A stretch of 48,247 nt of DNA from Anaerobranca gottschalkii DSM 13577 (lineage in GTDB: Bacteria; Bacillota; Proteinivoracia; Proteinivoracales; Proteinivoracaceae). Positions 8,031 to 16,186 of this stretch are shown here, piece by piece. Each line of letters starts with the position of its first letter. The first letter of the stretch is position 1. The notes below the pieces were generated by a model. The model made no database searches. It saw only the letters and a list, made by a program, of their open reading frames with translations, and was not told where the DNA came from. Made by a program: the position numbers and the translations under genes. The DNA lies in NCBI RefSeq assembly GCF_900111575.1, contig NZ_FOIF01000011.1, positions 1 through 48,247 of the forward strand, given 5' to 3'.

Positions 8031-10091
8031 TTAGAGGTTATACTTACCCATTTTTTCATATAGACTTGATCTACTAATTTTCAGTAATCTTGCTGCCTCA
8101 GATCTATTATTATTACAAGCTCTTAGTGCGTCGATTATACCTTGTCTCTCAGCTTCTTCTATAATTTCATTTAAAGATTTTATCTTTTTTAGAGGAATCT
8201 GACCTGTTATTTTTTCAGGAAGGTGAATGACTTGGATAGTGGTATCACGCTCTATTAAGTTGATTGCCCGTTCTAAAACATTTTCTAATTCCCTTACATT
8301 ACCTGGCCAACTATATTTTTTAAGATATTCCATAGCTTCAGGTGATATTTTATCAACATATTTTCCTAGTTTATTGCTGAGTTTATCTATCATATGAATA
8401 ACTAGATCCTCTATATCTTCAGGCCTTTCTCTAAGGGGGGGTATGTTTAATGTCAAAACATTAAGTCGATAATAAAGGTCACCTCTAAATTTTCCTTCCT
8501 TAACCATTACCTCTAAATTTTGATTAGTTGCTGCAATAATCCTAGTATCTATTTTTTTAGCTCCTATAGCCCCTATTCTTTCTACTTCTTTTTCTTGTAA
8601 TACCCGGAGTAATTTGGCTTGCATTTGTAGAGGCATGTCCCCTATTTCATCGAGGAAAATTGTACCTCCATCTGCCAATTCAAATTTACCTATTTTCCCA
8701 CCTTTTTTAGCACCGGTAAATGAGCCTTCTTCGTAACCAAAAAGCTCTGATTCTAACAATTCATTGGGAATAGCTGCACAATTGACCTTTACGAAGGGAA
8801 AATCCGATCTGGAACTAGCATTGTGAATAGCATGGGCAAATAATTCCTTCCCTGTTCCACTTTCACCAATAATTAATACATTAGAATCAGTTAAACTTGC
8901 TTTTTTGGCAAACCCCCTCACTTCCTCTAAAGCATTGCTTTTACCAACAATACAATTAAAAGAGTATTTACTAGTATTTAACATCTTTAACTGCCCTTTA
9001 TAGTGTTCTAGTTGTTTTTCCATTTTACTTACTTTTTTATAGAGGGTATCTAGTTCCTTTACATTTCTGAAGATTACTTTTCCTACCGCCCCGACCGATT
9101 CTCCATTTTTGATTATAGGGATTCTGGTAGCTATCATATAGTTTCCTTTAATTTTTTGTAAATCAGCTACTTCAGGAACTCCAGTTTGGGCGACAATATG
9201 CATTCTAGTATTTTCAATAACTTCAGTTACATGTTTACCTATCACTTCATCTTTATTAACCCCTAAAAATTTAGAATAAGCATCACTAATCATTGTTATA
9301 TGCCCTTGTTTATCTACTACTAAAATCCCATCATAGGCCAGTTCCATTACTGTATTTAAAACATCAGTTATATTCTTTTGCTTATCTAATTCTAATAAGA
9401 CATTTTCATAATCGGTAATGTCTTGAAAAACGGAAACTGCCCCTATTATTTTGTCCCCTAATTTTATTGGAGTTCTGTTAGCAATTACAGTATAATCATT
9501 AATTTTAAGGGTTTTTCCAATCTCTGCTTCCCCAGATTCTACCACTGCTGGAAGTCTTGTTTGAGGGAGTATTTCCCTAATATCTTTACCTAAGACTTCA
9601 CTTTTACTTTTCCCAACAATTTTTTCTGCCGATCTATTAAAATAAGTTATTTTATATTCTAAGTCGATAGCAATTATGCTATTACTAGCAGATTCTAACA
9701 TAGCATTAAGATTTGTAGTGGTATATTTCAATTTCTCATAATATACCCTTAGTAAATCTTTTTTTGTCAGTATCCCTACCAAATTATTTTCATCATCTAC
9801 CACTAAAAACTTATCTTCTGCCCTGTCAAAGATAATACTGGTATTATCTTCTCCATTAACAGTACTAAAGTCCCTTTCCATAATTTCTACTACTGTAGTA
9901 CTAATAGGTTTCCCTTCAGCTATGGCATTTAAAAAAGTATTTTTAGAAAATATCCCTACTGGTTTACCCCTTTTATTAATCACGGGAACACTATCAATTT
10001 TGTATTTTCCCAAAATATCGGCAGCTTGTTGAAGGGTATCTTCCTCTAATAAAGTGACAGGTTTAGGGCTCATAACCTCTTTTATTTTCAT
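8031..10091 (-). CDS. Sigma-54-dependent activator with CBS pair, two PAS domains, AAA+ and Fis-type HTH
   Basis: About 686 residues. In order: two CBS motifs (residues ~1-120; VMSPKPVTLLEEDTLQQAADIL), PAS 1 (~120-225; IAIDLEYKITYFNRSAEKIVG), PAS 2 (~240-350; VVDKQGHITMISDAYSKFLG), an AAA+ domain (~380-620) and a C-terminal HTH (RSEAARLLKISRSSLYEKM). The AAA+ part has Walker A GESGTGKE and Walker B GGTIFLDEIGDM. The sigma-54 contact loop reads GSFTGA, a known variant of GAFTGA. I start at the ATG at 10091, behind AGAAGGTGG, not at the in-frame GTG 9 bp upstream. The CBS pair suggests adenine-nucleotide sensing and PAS a second ligand. Likely targets are the two sigma-54 promoters here. Confidence 0.93.
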   Translation of the reverse strand: MKIKEVMSPKPVTLLEEDTLQQAADILGKYKIDSVPVINKRGKPVGIFSKNTFLNAIAEGKPISTTVVEIMERDFSTVNGEDNTSIIFDRAEDKFLVVDDENNLVGILTKKDLLRVYYEKLKYTTTNLNAMLESASNSIIAIDLEYKITYFNRSAEKIVGKSKSEVLGKDIREILPQTRLPAVVESGEAEIGKTLKINDYTVIANRTPIKLGDKIIGAVSVFQDITDYENVLLELDKQKNITDVLNTVMELAYDGILVVDKQGHITMISDAYSKFLGVNKDEVIGKHVTEVIENTRMHIVAQTGVPEVADLQKIKGNYMIATRIPIIKNGESVGAVGKVIFRNVKELDTLYKKVSKMEKQLEHYKGQLKMLNTSKYSFNCIVGKSNALEEVRGFAKKASLTDSNVLIIGESGTGKELFAHAIHNASSRSDFPFVKVNCAAIPNELLESELFGYEEGSFTGAKKGGKIGKFELADGGTIFLDEIGDMPLQMQAKLLRVLQEKEVERIGAIGAKKIDTRIIAATNQNLEVMVKEGKFRGDLYYRLNVLTLNIPPLRERPEDIEDLVIHMIDKLSNKLGKYVDKISPEAMEYLKKYSWPGNVRELENVLERAINLIERDTTIQVIHLPEKITGQIPLKKIKSLNEIIEEAERQGIIDALRACNNNRSEAARLLKISRSSLYEKMGKYNL

Positions 10092-10173
10092 CTTAACCAC
10101 CTTCTGTTTAAATATTACCTATAACCATTCTAAAGCTACATTCCTTTATTTGCAATAGTAAATATCGCTATAA

Positions 10174-10207
10174 ATATAAAAGAGGTATCCAAATACGGAT
10201 ACCTCTT
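10174..10207 (-). terminator. Terminator after the thiolase gene
   Basis: A perfect 11-bp stem (AAGAGGTATCC with GGATACCTCTT) has a 6-base loop. On the minus strand it is followed by TTTATATTTATAG, a short, imperfect U-tract. It lies just after the thiolase stop at 10216 and before the sigma-54 activator gene. Confidence 0.75.
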
Positions 10208-10215
10208 AAACGTTA

Positions 10216-11394
10216 TTATCTTTCAACAATCATAGCAATTCCTTGGCCGCCACCAATACACAATGTAGCTAAACCAGTTTTTGCATCTCTTTTAATCATC
10301 TCATAAATTAATGTAGTTAAAACTCTAGCACCAGAAGCGCCGATAGGATGACCTAATGCAATAGCTCCACCATTTACATTTAATTTTTCTGGGTTAATAT
10401 TCAAATCTTTACCTACTGCTAAAGATTGAGCAGCAAAAGCTTCATTAGCTTCAACTAAGTCAATATCTTCTATAGTTAAATTAGCTTTTTCAAGGGCTTT
10501 TTTAGTTGCTGGCACTGGACCATATCCCATAATCTTTGGATCTAAAGCTGCAATTGCATGGGCTTTAATAGTTACTAAAGGTTTGATTCCAAGTTCTTCA
10601 GCTTTTTCTTTAGCCATTACTACTAACATTGCAGCACCATCGTTAATTCCAGAGGCGTTACCGGCAGTTACAGTACCATCTTTTTTGAAGGCTGGTTTAA
10701 GTTTAGCTAAAGTTTCAATAGTCATACCGTGTTTAGGATACTCATCGGTATCAACAACTGTTACTTGACCTTTTCTACCAGGAACTTCTACAGGTACTAT
10801 TTCATCTTTAAAACGGCCTTCTTTCTGAGCTTTCTCGGCTTTCAATTGGCTTTGTAATGCAAATTGATCTTGTTCTTCTCTAGTTAATCCCCATTGCTCA
10901 GCGATATTTTCAGCGGTAATTCCCATATGATAGTTATTGAAAGCATCAGTTAGACCGTCATGAATCATAGAGTCAAGAACTTTAGCTTCACCCATTTTAT
11001 AACCCCATCTTGCATTAGGTAAAAGATATGGAGCATTACTCATACTTTCAGTACCACCAGCTAAAATAACATCAGCATCTCCAGCTGCAATAAATTGAGC
11101 AGCCATTGCTACAGATCTTAATCCAGAACCACATAAGTGGTTTATAGTTAATGCTGGTACATTCTCAGGTACTCCTGCTTTAATTGCCACTTGTCTTGCA
11201 ACATTTTGTCCTAATCCAGCAGATAATATGTTACCTACAATTACATCATCGATAATTTCAGGGGAAATATTAGCTCTTTTAATTGCTTCTTTAGCAGCAA
11301 CAACTCCTAAGTCCACAGCGGATAAGCTTGACAAACTACCTCCAAAACTTCCAATAGGAGTTCTGGCAGCACTTACAATAACAACATCTCTCAT
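10216..11394 (-). CDS. atoB: Acetyl-CoA C-acetyltransferase (thiolase II)
   Basis: This 392-residue biosynthetic-type thiolase begins [19 protein letters not shown]. It has the acylatable Cys in [10 protein letters not shown], the GGTESMS segment, [17 protein letters not shown] with the catalytic His, and the second active Cys in [10 protein letters not shown]. It joins two acetyl-CoA or cleaves acetoacetyl-CoA. I start at the ATG at 11394, which has AGGAGG 9 bp upstream; a longer in-frame reading to 11442 would include the promoter. It has its own sigma-54 promoter at 11438-11453. With the CoA-transferase and SDR it would complete 3-hydroxybutyrate breakdown to acetyl-CoA; the reverse direction toward C4 products is also possible. 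Confidence 0.95.
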   Translation of the reverse strand: MRDVVIVSAARTPIGSFGGSLSSLSAVDLGVVAAKEAIKRANISPEIIDDVIVGNILSAGLGQNVARQVAIKAGVPENVPALTINHLCGSGLRSVAMAAQFIAAGDADVILAGGTESMSNAPYLLPNARWGYKMGEAKVLDSMIHDGLTDAFNNYHMGITAENIAEQWGLTREEQDQFALQSQLKAEKAQKEGRFKDEIVPVEVPGRKGQVTVVDTDEYPKHGMTIETLAKLKPAFKKDGTVTAGNASGINDGAAMLVVMAKEKAEELGIKPLVTIKAHAIAALDPKIMGYGPVPATKKALEKANLTIEDIDLVEANEAFAAQSLAVGKDLNINPEKLNVNGGAIALGHPIGASGARVLTTLIYEMIKRDAKTGLATLCIGGGQGIAMIVER

Positions 11395-11437
11395 TTTTAC
11401 AAACCTCCTAAAATTTATTTTGCACCCTATTTTTATA

Positions 11438-11453
11438 TGCAATTTTTATGCCA
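11438..11453 (-). promoter_or_regulatory. Sigma-54 (-24/-12) promoter of the thiolase gene
   Basis: The minus strand reads TGGCATAAAAATTGCA, with GG and GC 10 bp apart and a near-consensus TTGCA -12 box. It overlaps the last codons of the asparaginase gene. The predicted start near 11426 leaves a leader of about 32 nt with the ribosome site at 11401-11408. It closely resembles the promoter at 7763-7778, so one activator probably serves both. I found no copy of the 7875-7947 repeat near it. Confidence 0.85.
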
Positions 11454-12459
11454 ATACCCCTTTGAGGGTAAATTTAGGAATTATCATTCCACATAAATCT
11501 TTTCGGTGATTTCTATTTTCTGGATAGTGATACTTCTTCAGTATAGCTAAATCTTCATCACTTAATGCCCCTAATTGTTTTAGTACTTCTATAACTACAG
11601 GTTCCCTGCCCCTAGGAGAACCGTCTTCCATTTTTATAGCAATACCTAATTTTTGATCTTTTATCCCTATACAGTATACCCCTTCAGCTCCTGCTTTGGC
11701 AATTAAATTACCTTTCCCTACCTTCATTAAATCAGTACACAACCTATCAGTTCCACCAACCATCTCTGGAAACTGGGTCATGGCATCAGTGATAATCTTT
11801 ACTGTTTTCCCCCTTTGTCCTTCCAAAATAAAAGGATCTGCTAAATAGGCATAAGCTAAAGCCCAATTGTATATAGGTAGACCATAAACAGGGACGCCAC
11901 ACCCATCGATACCAATTATTATTTTTTCCTTTGGGTAATTACAAAATTCCTTTACCAACTCTAACAACTCTTGCTGAAGGGGGTGTTCTATCCTTGTATA
12001 GTCATCTAATGGATATTTTTTTTGCTGACAAACAACTAACATTCCTGCATGTTTACCAGAACAATTACAGTGCAAGTTACTTGGAGTAAGTCCTTTTTCC
12101 CACAGTTTAACCTCTGCCCCTTTATTATACGGCAAATGACTACCACAACGGAGCTCTTCTGGGTTAAGATTGATTTTCTTTAAGACCTCTAAAACTCCTT
12201 CTACATGGAAATCTTCACCACTGTGGGAAGCACAAAACAGAGCAAGTTCCTTTAAAGTGATCCCATACCTTTCCATAGCCCCCGATTCCACCACGGGAAT
12301 AGCTTGTATTGGCTTTGCAGAAGAGCGCCAGTAACTAATATGATAAGGATCACCCACTGAGTATACCAATTCCCCTTGACTGTTGACCACCGCTACATAG
12401 CCCCGATGACAACTTTCCACCAATTCTCCCCTTATTACTTCAACTAATACCTCAGACAC
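11446..12459 (-). CDS. L-asparaginase II family protein
   Basis: This 337-residue protein belongs to the asparaginase_II family (PF06089 type), not the classic E. coli AnsA/AnsB fold. Recognisable segments are ESCHRGYVAVVNSQGELVYSVGD, YWRSSAKPIQAIPVVESGA, FCASHSGEDFHV, HCNCSGKHAGML and IIGIDGCGVPVYGLP. It would hydrolyse L-asparagine to aspartate and ammonia in the cytoplasm. GTG is the start codon, with GGGAGG upstream. It follows the C26 hydrolase gene by 13 bp, so the two form an amide-nitrogen operon. The thiolase promoter lies across its 3' end. Confidence 0.9.
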   Translation of the reverse strand: MSEVLVEVIRGELVESCHRGYVAVVNSQGELVYSVGDPYHISYWRSSAKPIQAIPVVESGAMERYGITLKELALFCASHSGEDFHVEGVLEVLKKINLNPEELRCGSHLPYNKGAEVKLWEKGLTPSNLHCNCSGKHAGMLVVCQQKKYPLDDYTRIEHPLQQELLELVKEFCNYPKEKIIIGIDGCGVPVYGLPIYNWALAYAYLADPFILEGQRGKTVKIITDAMTQFPEMVGGTDRLCTDLMKVGKGNLIAKAGAEGVYCIGIKDQKLGIAIKMEDGSPRGREPVVIEVLKQLGALSDEDLAILKKYHYPENRNHRKDLCGMIIPKFTLKGVLA

Positions 12460-12472
12460 AATATTTCCTCCC

Positions 12473-13180
12473 TTATTTTGATTTATCTACTAACCACTTA
12501 AATAGCTTAATATTCTCATCGGTATATCTCCACAAATTCTCTGGATGCCACTGTACAGCTAAAATATTACCACATTTACTTTCTATTCCCTCAATAATCC
12601 CATCGGAACTTTTACAATTTATTAAAAGATTATCACCTAAAACTCCTATACATTGATGATGGAAAGAATTAACTAAAAGCTCTTCTTTTCCAATAACATC
12701 AGCTAAGAGGGTATTTTTTTCAATGTATACTTGATGACTTAAATAATACCTAGGGCCTTTTTGTCTATGTCCTATAACCTTTTCTTTTTGAGAAAATATA
12801 TCTTGGATAACTGTCCCACCTAATGCTATATTTAATACCTGTAACCCCCTACAAATCCCTAAAATAGGTTTCTTTTTCTCTATGGCAGTTTTAACTAAAT
12901 GAATTTCTAGAACATCCCTAAGGGGGTCTACATCTCCCAAATTAGGATGGGGCTCTTCTCCATATATCAAAGGATTTACATCATCACCACCTGAGAGTAA
13001 TAATCCATCAATTTTAGATATAAGTTCAGGAATGTTTTCTACCCTGATATTGGACGGTATGATTAACGGGATTCCCCCTCCTTCTACCACTGCAGTTACA
13101 TAATCATCTCCCAACATATTCCTATTTAACTTGTAATTAAACATGGCAGTAATTCCTATTAATGGCTTCAAATTCCCCAC
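12473..13180 (-). CDS. Class I glutamine amidotransferase-like hydrolase (peptidase C26, PuuD-type)
   Basis: About 235 residues. It has the conserved YVTAVVEGGGIPLIIP and LLLSGGDDVNPLIYGE segments, the nucleophile Cys in PILGICRGLQVLN, and the His/Glu partners in AVQWHPENLW. Relatives hydrolyse gamma-glutamyl amides such as gamma-glutamyl-GABA. Pairing with an asparaginase supports a role in nitrogen recovery, but the true substrate is unknown. The start is uncertain: GTG at 13180 is used here, but a TTG at 13171 lies about 9 bp behind a GGGGTGGGG ribosome-site-like run and may be the real one. Confidence 0.88.
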   Translation of the reverse strand: MGNLKPLIGITAMFNYKLNRNMLGDDYVTAVVEGGGIPLIIPSNIRVENIPELISKIDGLLLSGGDDVNPLIYGEEPHPNLGDVDPLRDVLEIHLVKTAIEKKKPILGICRGLQVLNIALGGTVIQDIFSQKEKVIGHRQKGPRYYLSHQVYIEKNTLLADVIGKEELLVNSFHHQCIGVLGDNLLINCKSSDGIIEGIESKCGNILAVQWHPENLWRYTDENIKLFKWLVDKSK

Positions 13181-13291
13181 CCCACTACTATTTTTTTGTA
13201 CCTTTAAATAATTATTTCTCCCCCGTTATTTAGATTCCTTTTTGGTTTTCTTTTTACATATTTAAAGTATTCCTTTACTAATAATTTAACT

Positions 13292-13331
13292 AAAAAAAGC
13301 GAAAAAGACGGTTTTACATCTCCCGTCTTTT
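13292..13331 (-). terminator. Rho-independent terminator after ndoA
   Basis: On the minus strand the stem AAAAGACGG pairs with CCGTCTTTT around an 11-base loop. It is followed by TCGCTTTTTTT. The stem begins at the ndoA stop codon itself. Confidence 0.8.
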
Positions 13332-13680
13332 AGAAATCTATTAAACCTAAACTAATTAAAAGGGCTTCATTGATTTTTCCCATTTTTTCCTCTCCAATAT
13401 GGGCCACCTTTTCATTAAGTCTTTGTTTATCTATGGTTCGAATTTGCTCTAATAAAATTACTGAATCCTTTTCTAAACCATATTTTTCAGCTTCTACTTC
13501 TACATGGGTAGGAAGTTTTGCCTTTTGAATTTGGGAAGTAATTGCTGCCACAATTACTGTGGGACTAAATTTATTGCCTACATCATTTTGAATGACCAAT
13601 ACTGGTCTAATACCCCCCTGTTCAGAGCCCACTACAGGGCTTAAATCGGCATAGTATACATCCCCTCTTTTAACAGACAT
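13330..13680 (-). CDS. ndoA: Type II toxin EndoA/NdoA (MazF/PemK endoribonuclease)
   Basis: This 116-residue MazF-family mRNA interferase begins [23 protein letters not shown], then has RPVLVIQND, the VAAITSQ segment and the conserved C-terminal [15 protein letters not shown]. The start is taken at the ATG at 13680, with GGAG about 9 bp upstream; an in-frame ATG at 13698 would overlap the antitoxin gene. EndoA cuts RNA at a short U-rich site and is held in check by the antitoxin encoded just upstream. The order alr-ndoAI-ndoA is that of B. subtilis, so this is a core chromosomal module. Confidence 0.95.
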   Translation of the reverse strand: MSVKRGDVYYADLSPVVGSEQGGIRPVLVIQNDVGNKFSPTVIVAAITSQIQKAKLPTHVEVEAEKYGLEKDSVILLEQIRTIDKQRLNEKVAHIGEEKMGKINEALLISLGLIDF

Positions 13681-13685
13681 GGTAA

Positions 13686-13970
13686 TCACGCTCCACAAAC
13701 CATCTGTTCTGTCACTGAAGCAGCCTCGTTTTCAGCACTAATAGCTTCATTGGCAAGGGTTAAATTTATTTCTGCCATTTCCATATAGCCTCTTTGCATC
13801 CATTCTCTATTTAATATCCTTTGTTGATTTTTATACCTCTCTCCAAGATACAATTTTACCGCCTCCCGTATAAGTTGGCTACGATTTAGTTTATCACTTT
13901 TAACAATTCTATCTAATTCCTGTAAAAGATTATCAGGAACTGTAATCATTACCCGTCTTGTCTGAGCCAT
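13686..13970 (-). CDS. ndoAI: Antitoxin EndoAI/NdoAI (ribbon-helix-helix)
   Basis: About 94 residues. The N-terminal ribbon-helix-helix fold is visible in [19 protein letters not shown] and [17 protein letters not shown], followed by a longer C-terminal tail that would bind the toxin. The ATG at 13970 is preferred because AGGAGG sits 9 bp upstream; the GTG at 13979 overlaps that site. The stop is 5 bp from the toxin start, consistent with translational coupling. A good sigma-A promoter lies at 14020-14048. Confidence 0.92.
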   Translation of the reverse strand: MAQTRRVMITVPDNLLQELDRIVKSDKLNRSQLIREAVKLYLGERYKNQQRILNREWMQRGYMEMAEINLTLANEAISAENEAASVTEQMVCGA

Positions 13971-14019
13971 AGAGGGCACCTCCTGTCAATACTTTCCCTT
14001 AACGAAGAGCATATTAAAT

Positions 14020-14048
14020 ATTATACCGTGACTAGTATTTTTATGCAA
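14020..14048 (-). promoter_or_regulatory. Sigma-A promoter for ndoAI-ndoA
   Basis: On the minus strand TTGCAT (14043-14048) and TATAAT (14020-14025) are separated by exactly 17 bp. It lies between the alr stop (14053) and the antitoxin start (13970), so the toxin-antitoxin pair can be transcribed apart from alr. Confidence 0.7.
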
Positions 14049-14052
14049 TCTT

Positions 14053-15156
14053 TTAGCCTTCTAATCCTCTGTAAATTCTTGGAACACGCTTAGATATAGC
14101 ACATACCAGTTCATAGTTTATAGTATCTATTAAAGGTGCTAAATTATCAACGGTATTTTCTCCTTCTAAGGCATAAATCAGTACTTCATCTCCTAATTTG
14201 ACTGGTATCCCCGTTACATCTACCATAATATAATCCATACATACTCTACCTACAACGGGGGCTTTTTTCCCTTTAATTGTGACAAATCCTTTATTGGAAA
14301 AATCTCTAAAATAGCCATCGGCATAGCCTATGGGGATAGTTGCTATAGTTGCAGGACCAGATGTTTTATAGGTCATAGAGTAGCTTATAGGAGCACCTTT
14401 TTCCACTTCTTTTAAATAAGCTATTTCACTCTTTAATTCTAAAGCAGGTTTCAAGAAAACTTTTCCTTTTTGTTTTTGGGAGGGGTATAAACCATACATA
14501 GCAATACCTAAACGGACCATGTTGAAGGATTGATCTGTTAAATTTTCCATAGCCCCTGCACTGTTAGCTATGTGTTTTAAGGGGATTTGGTAAGGTAGAT
14601 TAGCTAAAATTTCTTTAAATTTTAGAAACTGTTTTACAGTATGGGGATTTTCCCTTTCTTCCCCTGCGGCATAGTGGGTAAAAATTCCTTCTACTTCTAT
14701 ATTATCCAATTTTGTTAATTCTAATAAAAAAGAGTTGATATTTCTTGGCAAAACCCCTAATCTACCCATTCCTGTATCTACCTTGACATGAACTTTTATT
14801 TTATTAGTCAATTTTGAGTTTAAGGCTTTAGCTAAATCTAAATCATAAAGGGTCGGGGTTATATTGTATCTTACTAAATCATCGGCACTTTGGGGAGGAG
14901 TATAACCTAAAACTAAAATAGGGGTATCTGTAATACCATTTTCTCTAAGGACAACTGCCTCTTCCACCAATGCCACTGCCAGATATTCTGCCCCACCTTT
15001 AATGGCTGCTTTTGAAACTTCTACACTGCCATGGCCATAGCCATCAGCTTTAACTACAGCCATGATTTTTACATCTTTAGGCAACCTTTCTGTCAAAACT
15101 CCGATATTATGAATTATATTGTCTAAGTGAATTTCTGCAAAGGTTTTTCGGTACAT
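14053..15156 (-). CDS. alr: Alanine racemase
   Basis: This 367-residue PLP enzyme interconverts L- and D-alanine for peptidoglycan. The PLP lysine motif MAVVKADGYGHG is near residue 35. The PLP-phosphate and substrate region HIANSAGAM and the C-terminal beta domain with RVCMDYIMVDVT are present. The catalytic tyrosine is in the ISYSMTYKT region. The ATG at 15156 is preferred over the TTG one codon upstream; GGAGAGGGGGG precedes it. It lies between the lipoprotein gene and ndoAI as in B. subtilis. Confidence 0.96.
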   Translation of the reverse strand: MYRKTFAEIHLDNIIHNIGVLTERLPKDVKIMAVVKADGYGHGSVEVSKAAIKGGAEYLAVALVEEAVVLRENGITDTPILVLGYTPPQSADDLVRYNITPTLYDLDLAKALNSKLTNKIKVHVKVDTGMGRLGVLPRNINSFLLELTKLDNIEVEGIFTHYAAGEERENPHTVKQFLKFKEILANLPYQIPLKHIANSAGAMENLTDQSFNMVRLGIAMYGLYPSQKQKGKVFLKPALELKSEIAYLKEVEKGAPISYSMTYKTSGPATIATIPIGYADGYFRDFSNKGFVTIKGKKAPVVGRVCMDYIMVDVTGIPVKLGDEVLIYALEGENTVDNLAPLIDTINYELVCAISKRVPRIYRGLEG

Positions 15157-15199
15157 CAAAAATTCCCCCCTCTCCTAGATATATTTCGACAAGAAAATT

Positions 15200-15712
15200 T
15201 TAATTCCTTTTATTTATTTCAATATTTTCATATTTTACTAATAATTCGCTTCCCCCCAAAATTAACTTTACTTCTTTTATTTGATTATCTTGATGATATA
15301 TTACCATTTCCCCACCATTTACTTCTATTTGATTTGGTGAAATAATTTTAATGTTATCTTTATTTTTAATAACCTCTTCTAAAAGACCGATCAAGGCAAA
15401 AGAAGGGAGTTTAAAGTTTTCCCTTTTCCCCTCTACTACTCCTGGATAATGATGATTTTTTAACTTTACTTTATCCCCTTCTAAAATTATTTCTTGCCGG
15501 TATTTATCTGACCAAATCAAAATCCAATGGTACTGTCCTTTATTTTGGTAAATTTCCTCTACTTGGAATTCATTATCATCCATTAAAATCCTATAGTTTG
15601 CTTGATAACCAATGATAGAATTGTACTGTTTTTCTAAGGAATTTACAAAACCACTAAAACCACAAGCTGTAAACAACAGGGTAGGTAATAGTAAAATCAA
15701 GATTTTTTTCAA
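15200..15712 (-). CDS. YdcC/LolA-like lipoprotein
   Basis: About 170 residues. A lipoprotein signal peptide is visible (MKKILILLLPTLLFTAC, lipobox FTAC), so the mature protein is tethered to the outer membrane face. The body consists of beta strands with repeated Tyr/Glu-rich patterns, consistent with a LolA-like fold, but the sequence is divergent. Position supports the call: B. subtilis has ydcC between acpS and alr. The start codon is TTG with AGGAGG 11 bp upstream, and the CBS gene stops 4 bp earlier. Function is not known. Confidence 0.75.
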   Translation of the reverse strand: MKKILILLLPTLLFTACGFSGFVNSLEKQYNSIIGYQANYRILMDDNEFQVEEIYQNKGQYHWILIWSDKYRQEIILEGDKVKLKNHHYPGVVEGKRENFKLPSFALIGLLEEVIKNKDNIKIISPNQIEVNGGEMVIYHQDNQIKEVKLILGGSELLVKYENIEINKRN

Positions 15713-15716
15713 GAAA

Positions 15717-16172
15717 TCATTCCTCCTTTTTTACTATTGCTTTTAATAGATCATGACGGGTTATAATTCCCACTAGTTTGCCGTCTTGTTCCACTGGAAT
15801 TCGATTAAATCCCTTTCTCACCATAAATTCTAAGGGAATATCAATCTCATCTTCTAAAGTTACTGAATATACAGGAGTTGACATTAAATCTTCTATTTTT
15901 ACCGCTAAAGATTTTTTTAGTTCTTCATTAGCCCTTCCAGGATCTTCTAAGTACAAAAAGACCCCTAAAACATCGATATATGGTAGTGGCATTATTTTTT
16001 TGTGGCGGGAAAGGATATCTTTTTCTGTAACCATTCCCACTAAGGAATTTTCATTATCTACAACGGGAAGTCCTCCAACGTTATGTTCTATCATTAACTG
16101 TGTTGCTTCCTCTACAGTCTGATCCTTGTTTATACTGATTACCTCTTTATTATAAAACTCTTTTACCAACAT
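15717..16172 (-). CDS. CBS-pair protein
   Basis: This 151-residue protein is made only of two CBS motifs. The first is VISINKDQTVEEATQLMIEHNVGGLPVVD (residues ~13-60), the second LMSTPVYSVTLEDEIDIPLEFMVRKGFNRIPV (~95-150). Stand-alone CBS pairs usually bind adenine nucleotides and regulate partners. A charged linker with a DPGRANEELKK stretch separates the two motifs. It lies between nnr and the lipoprotein gene in a tight operon. No catalytic domain is present and its target cannot be inferred. Confidence 0.9.
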   Translation of the reverse strand: MLVKEFYNKEVISINKDQTVEEATQLMIEHNVGGLPVVDNENSLVGMVTEKDILSRHKKIMPLPYIDVLGVFLYLEDPGRANEELKKSLAVKIEDLMSTPVYSVTLEDEIDIPLEFMVRKGFNRIPVEQDGKLVGIITRHDLLKAIVKKEE

Positions 16173-16186
16173 CTTGCCACACTCCT

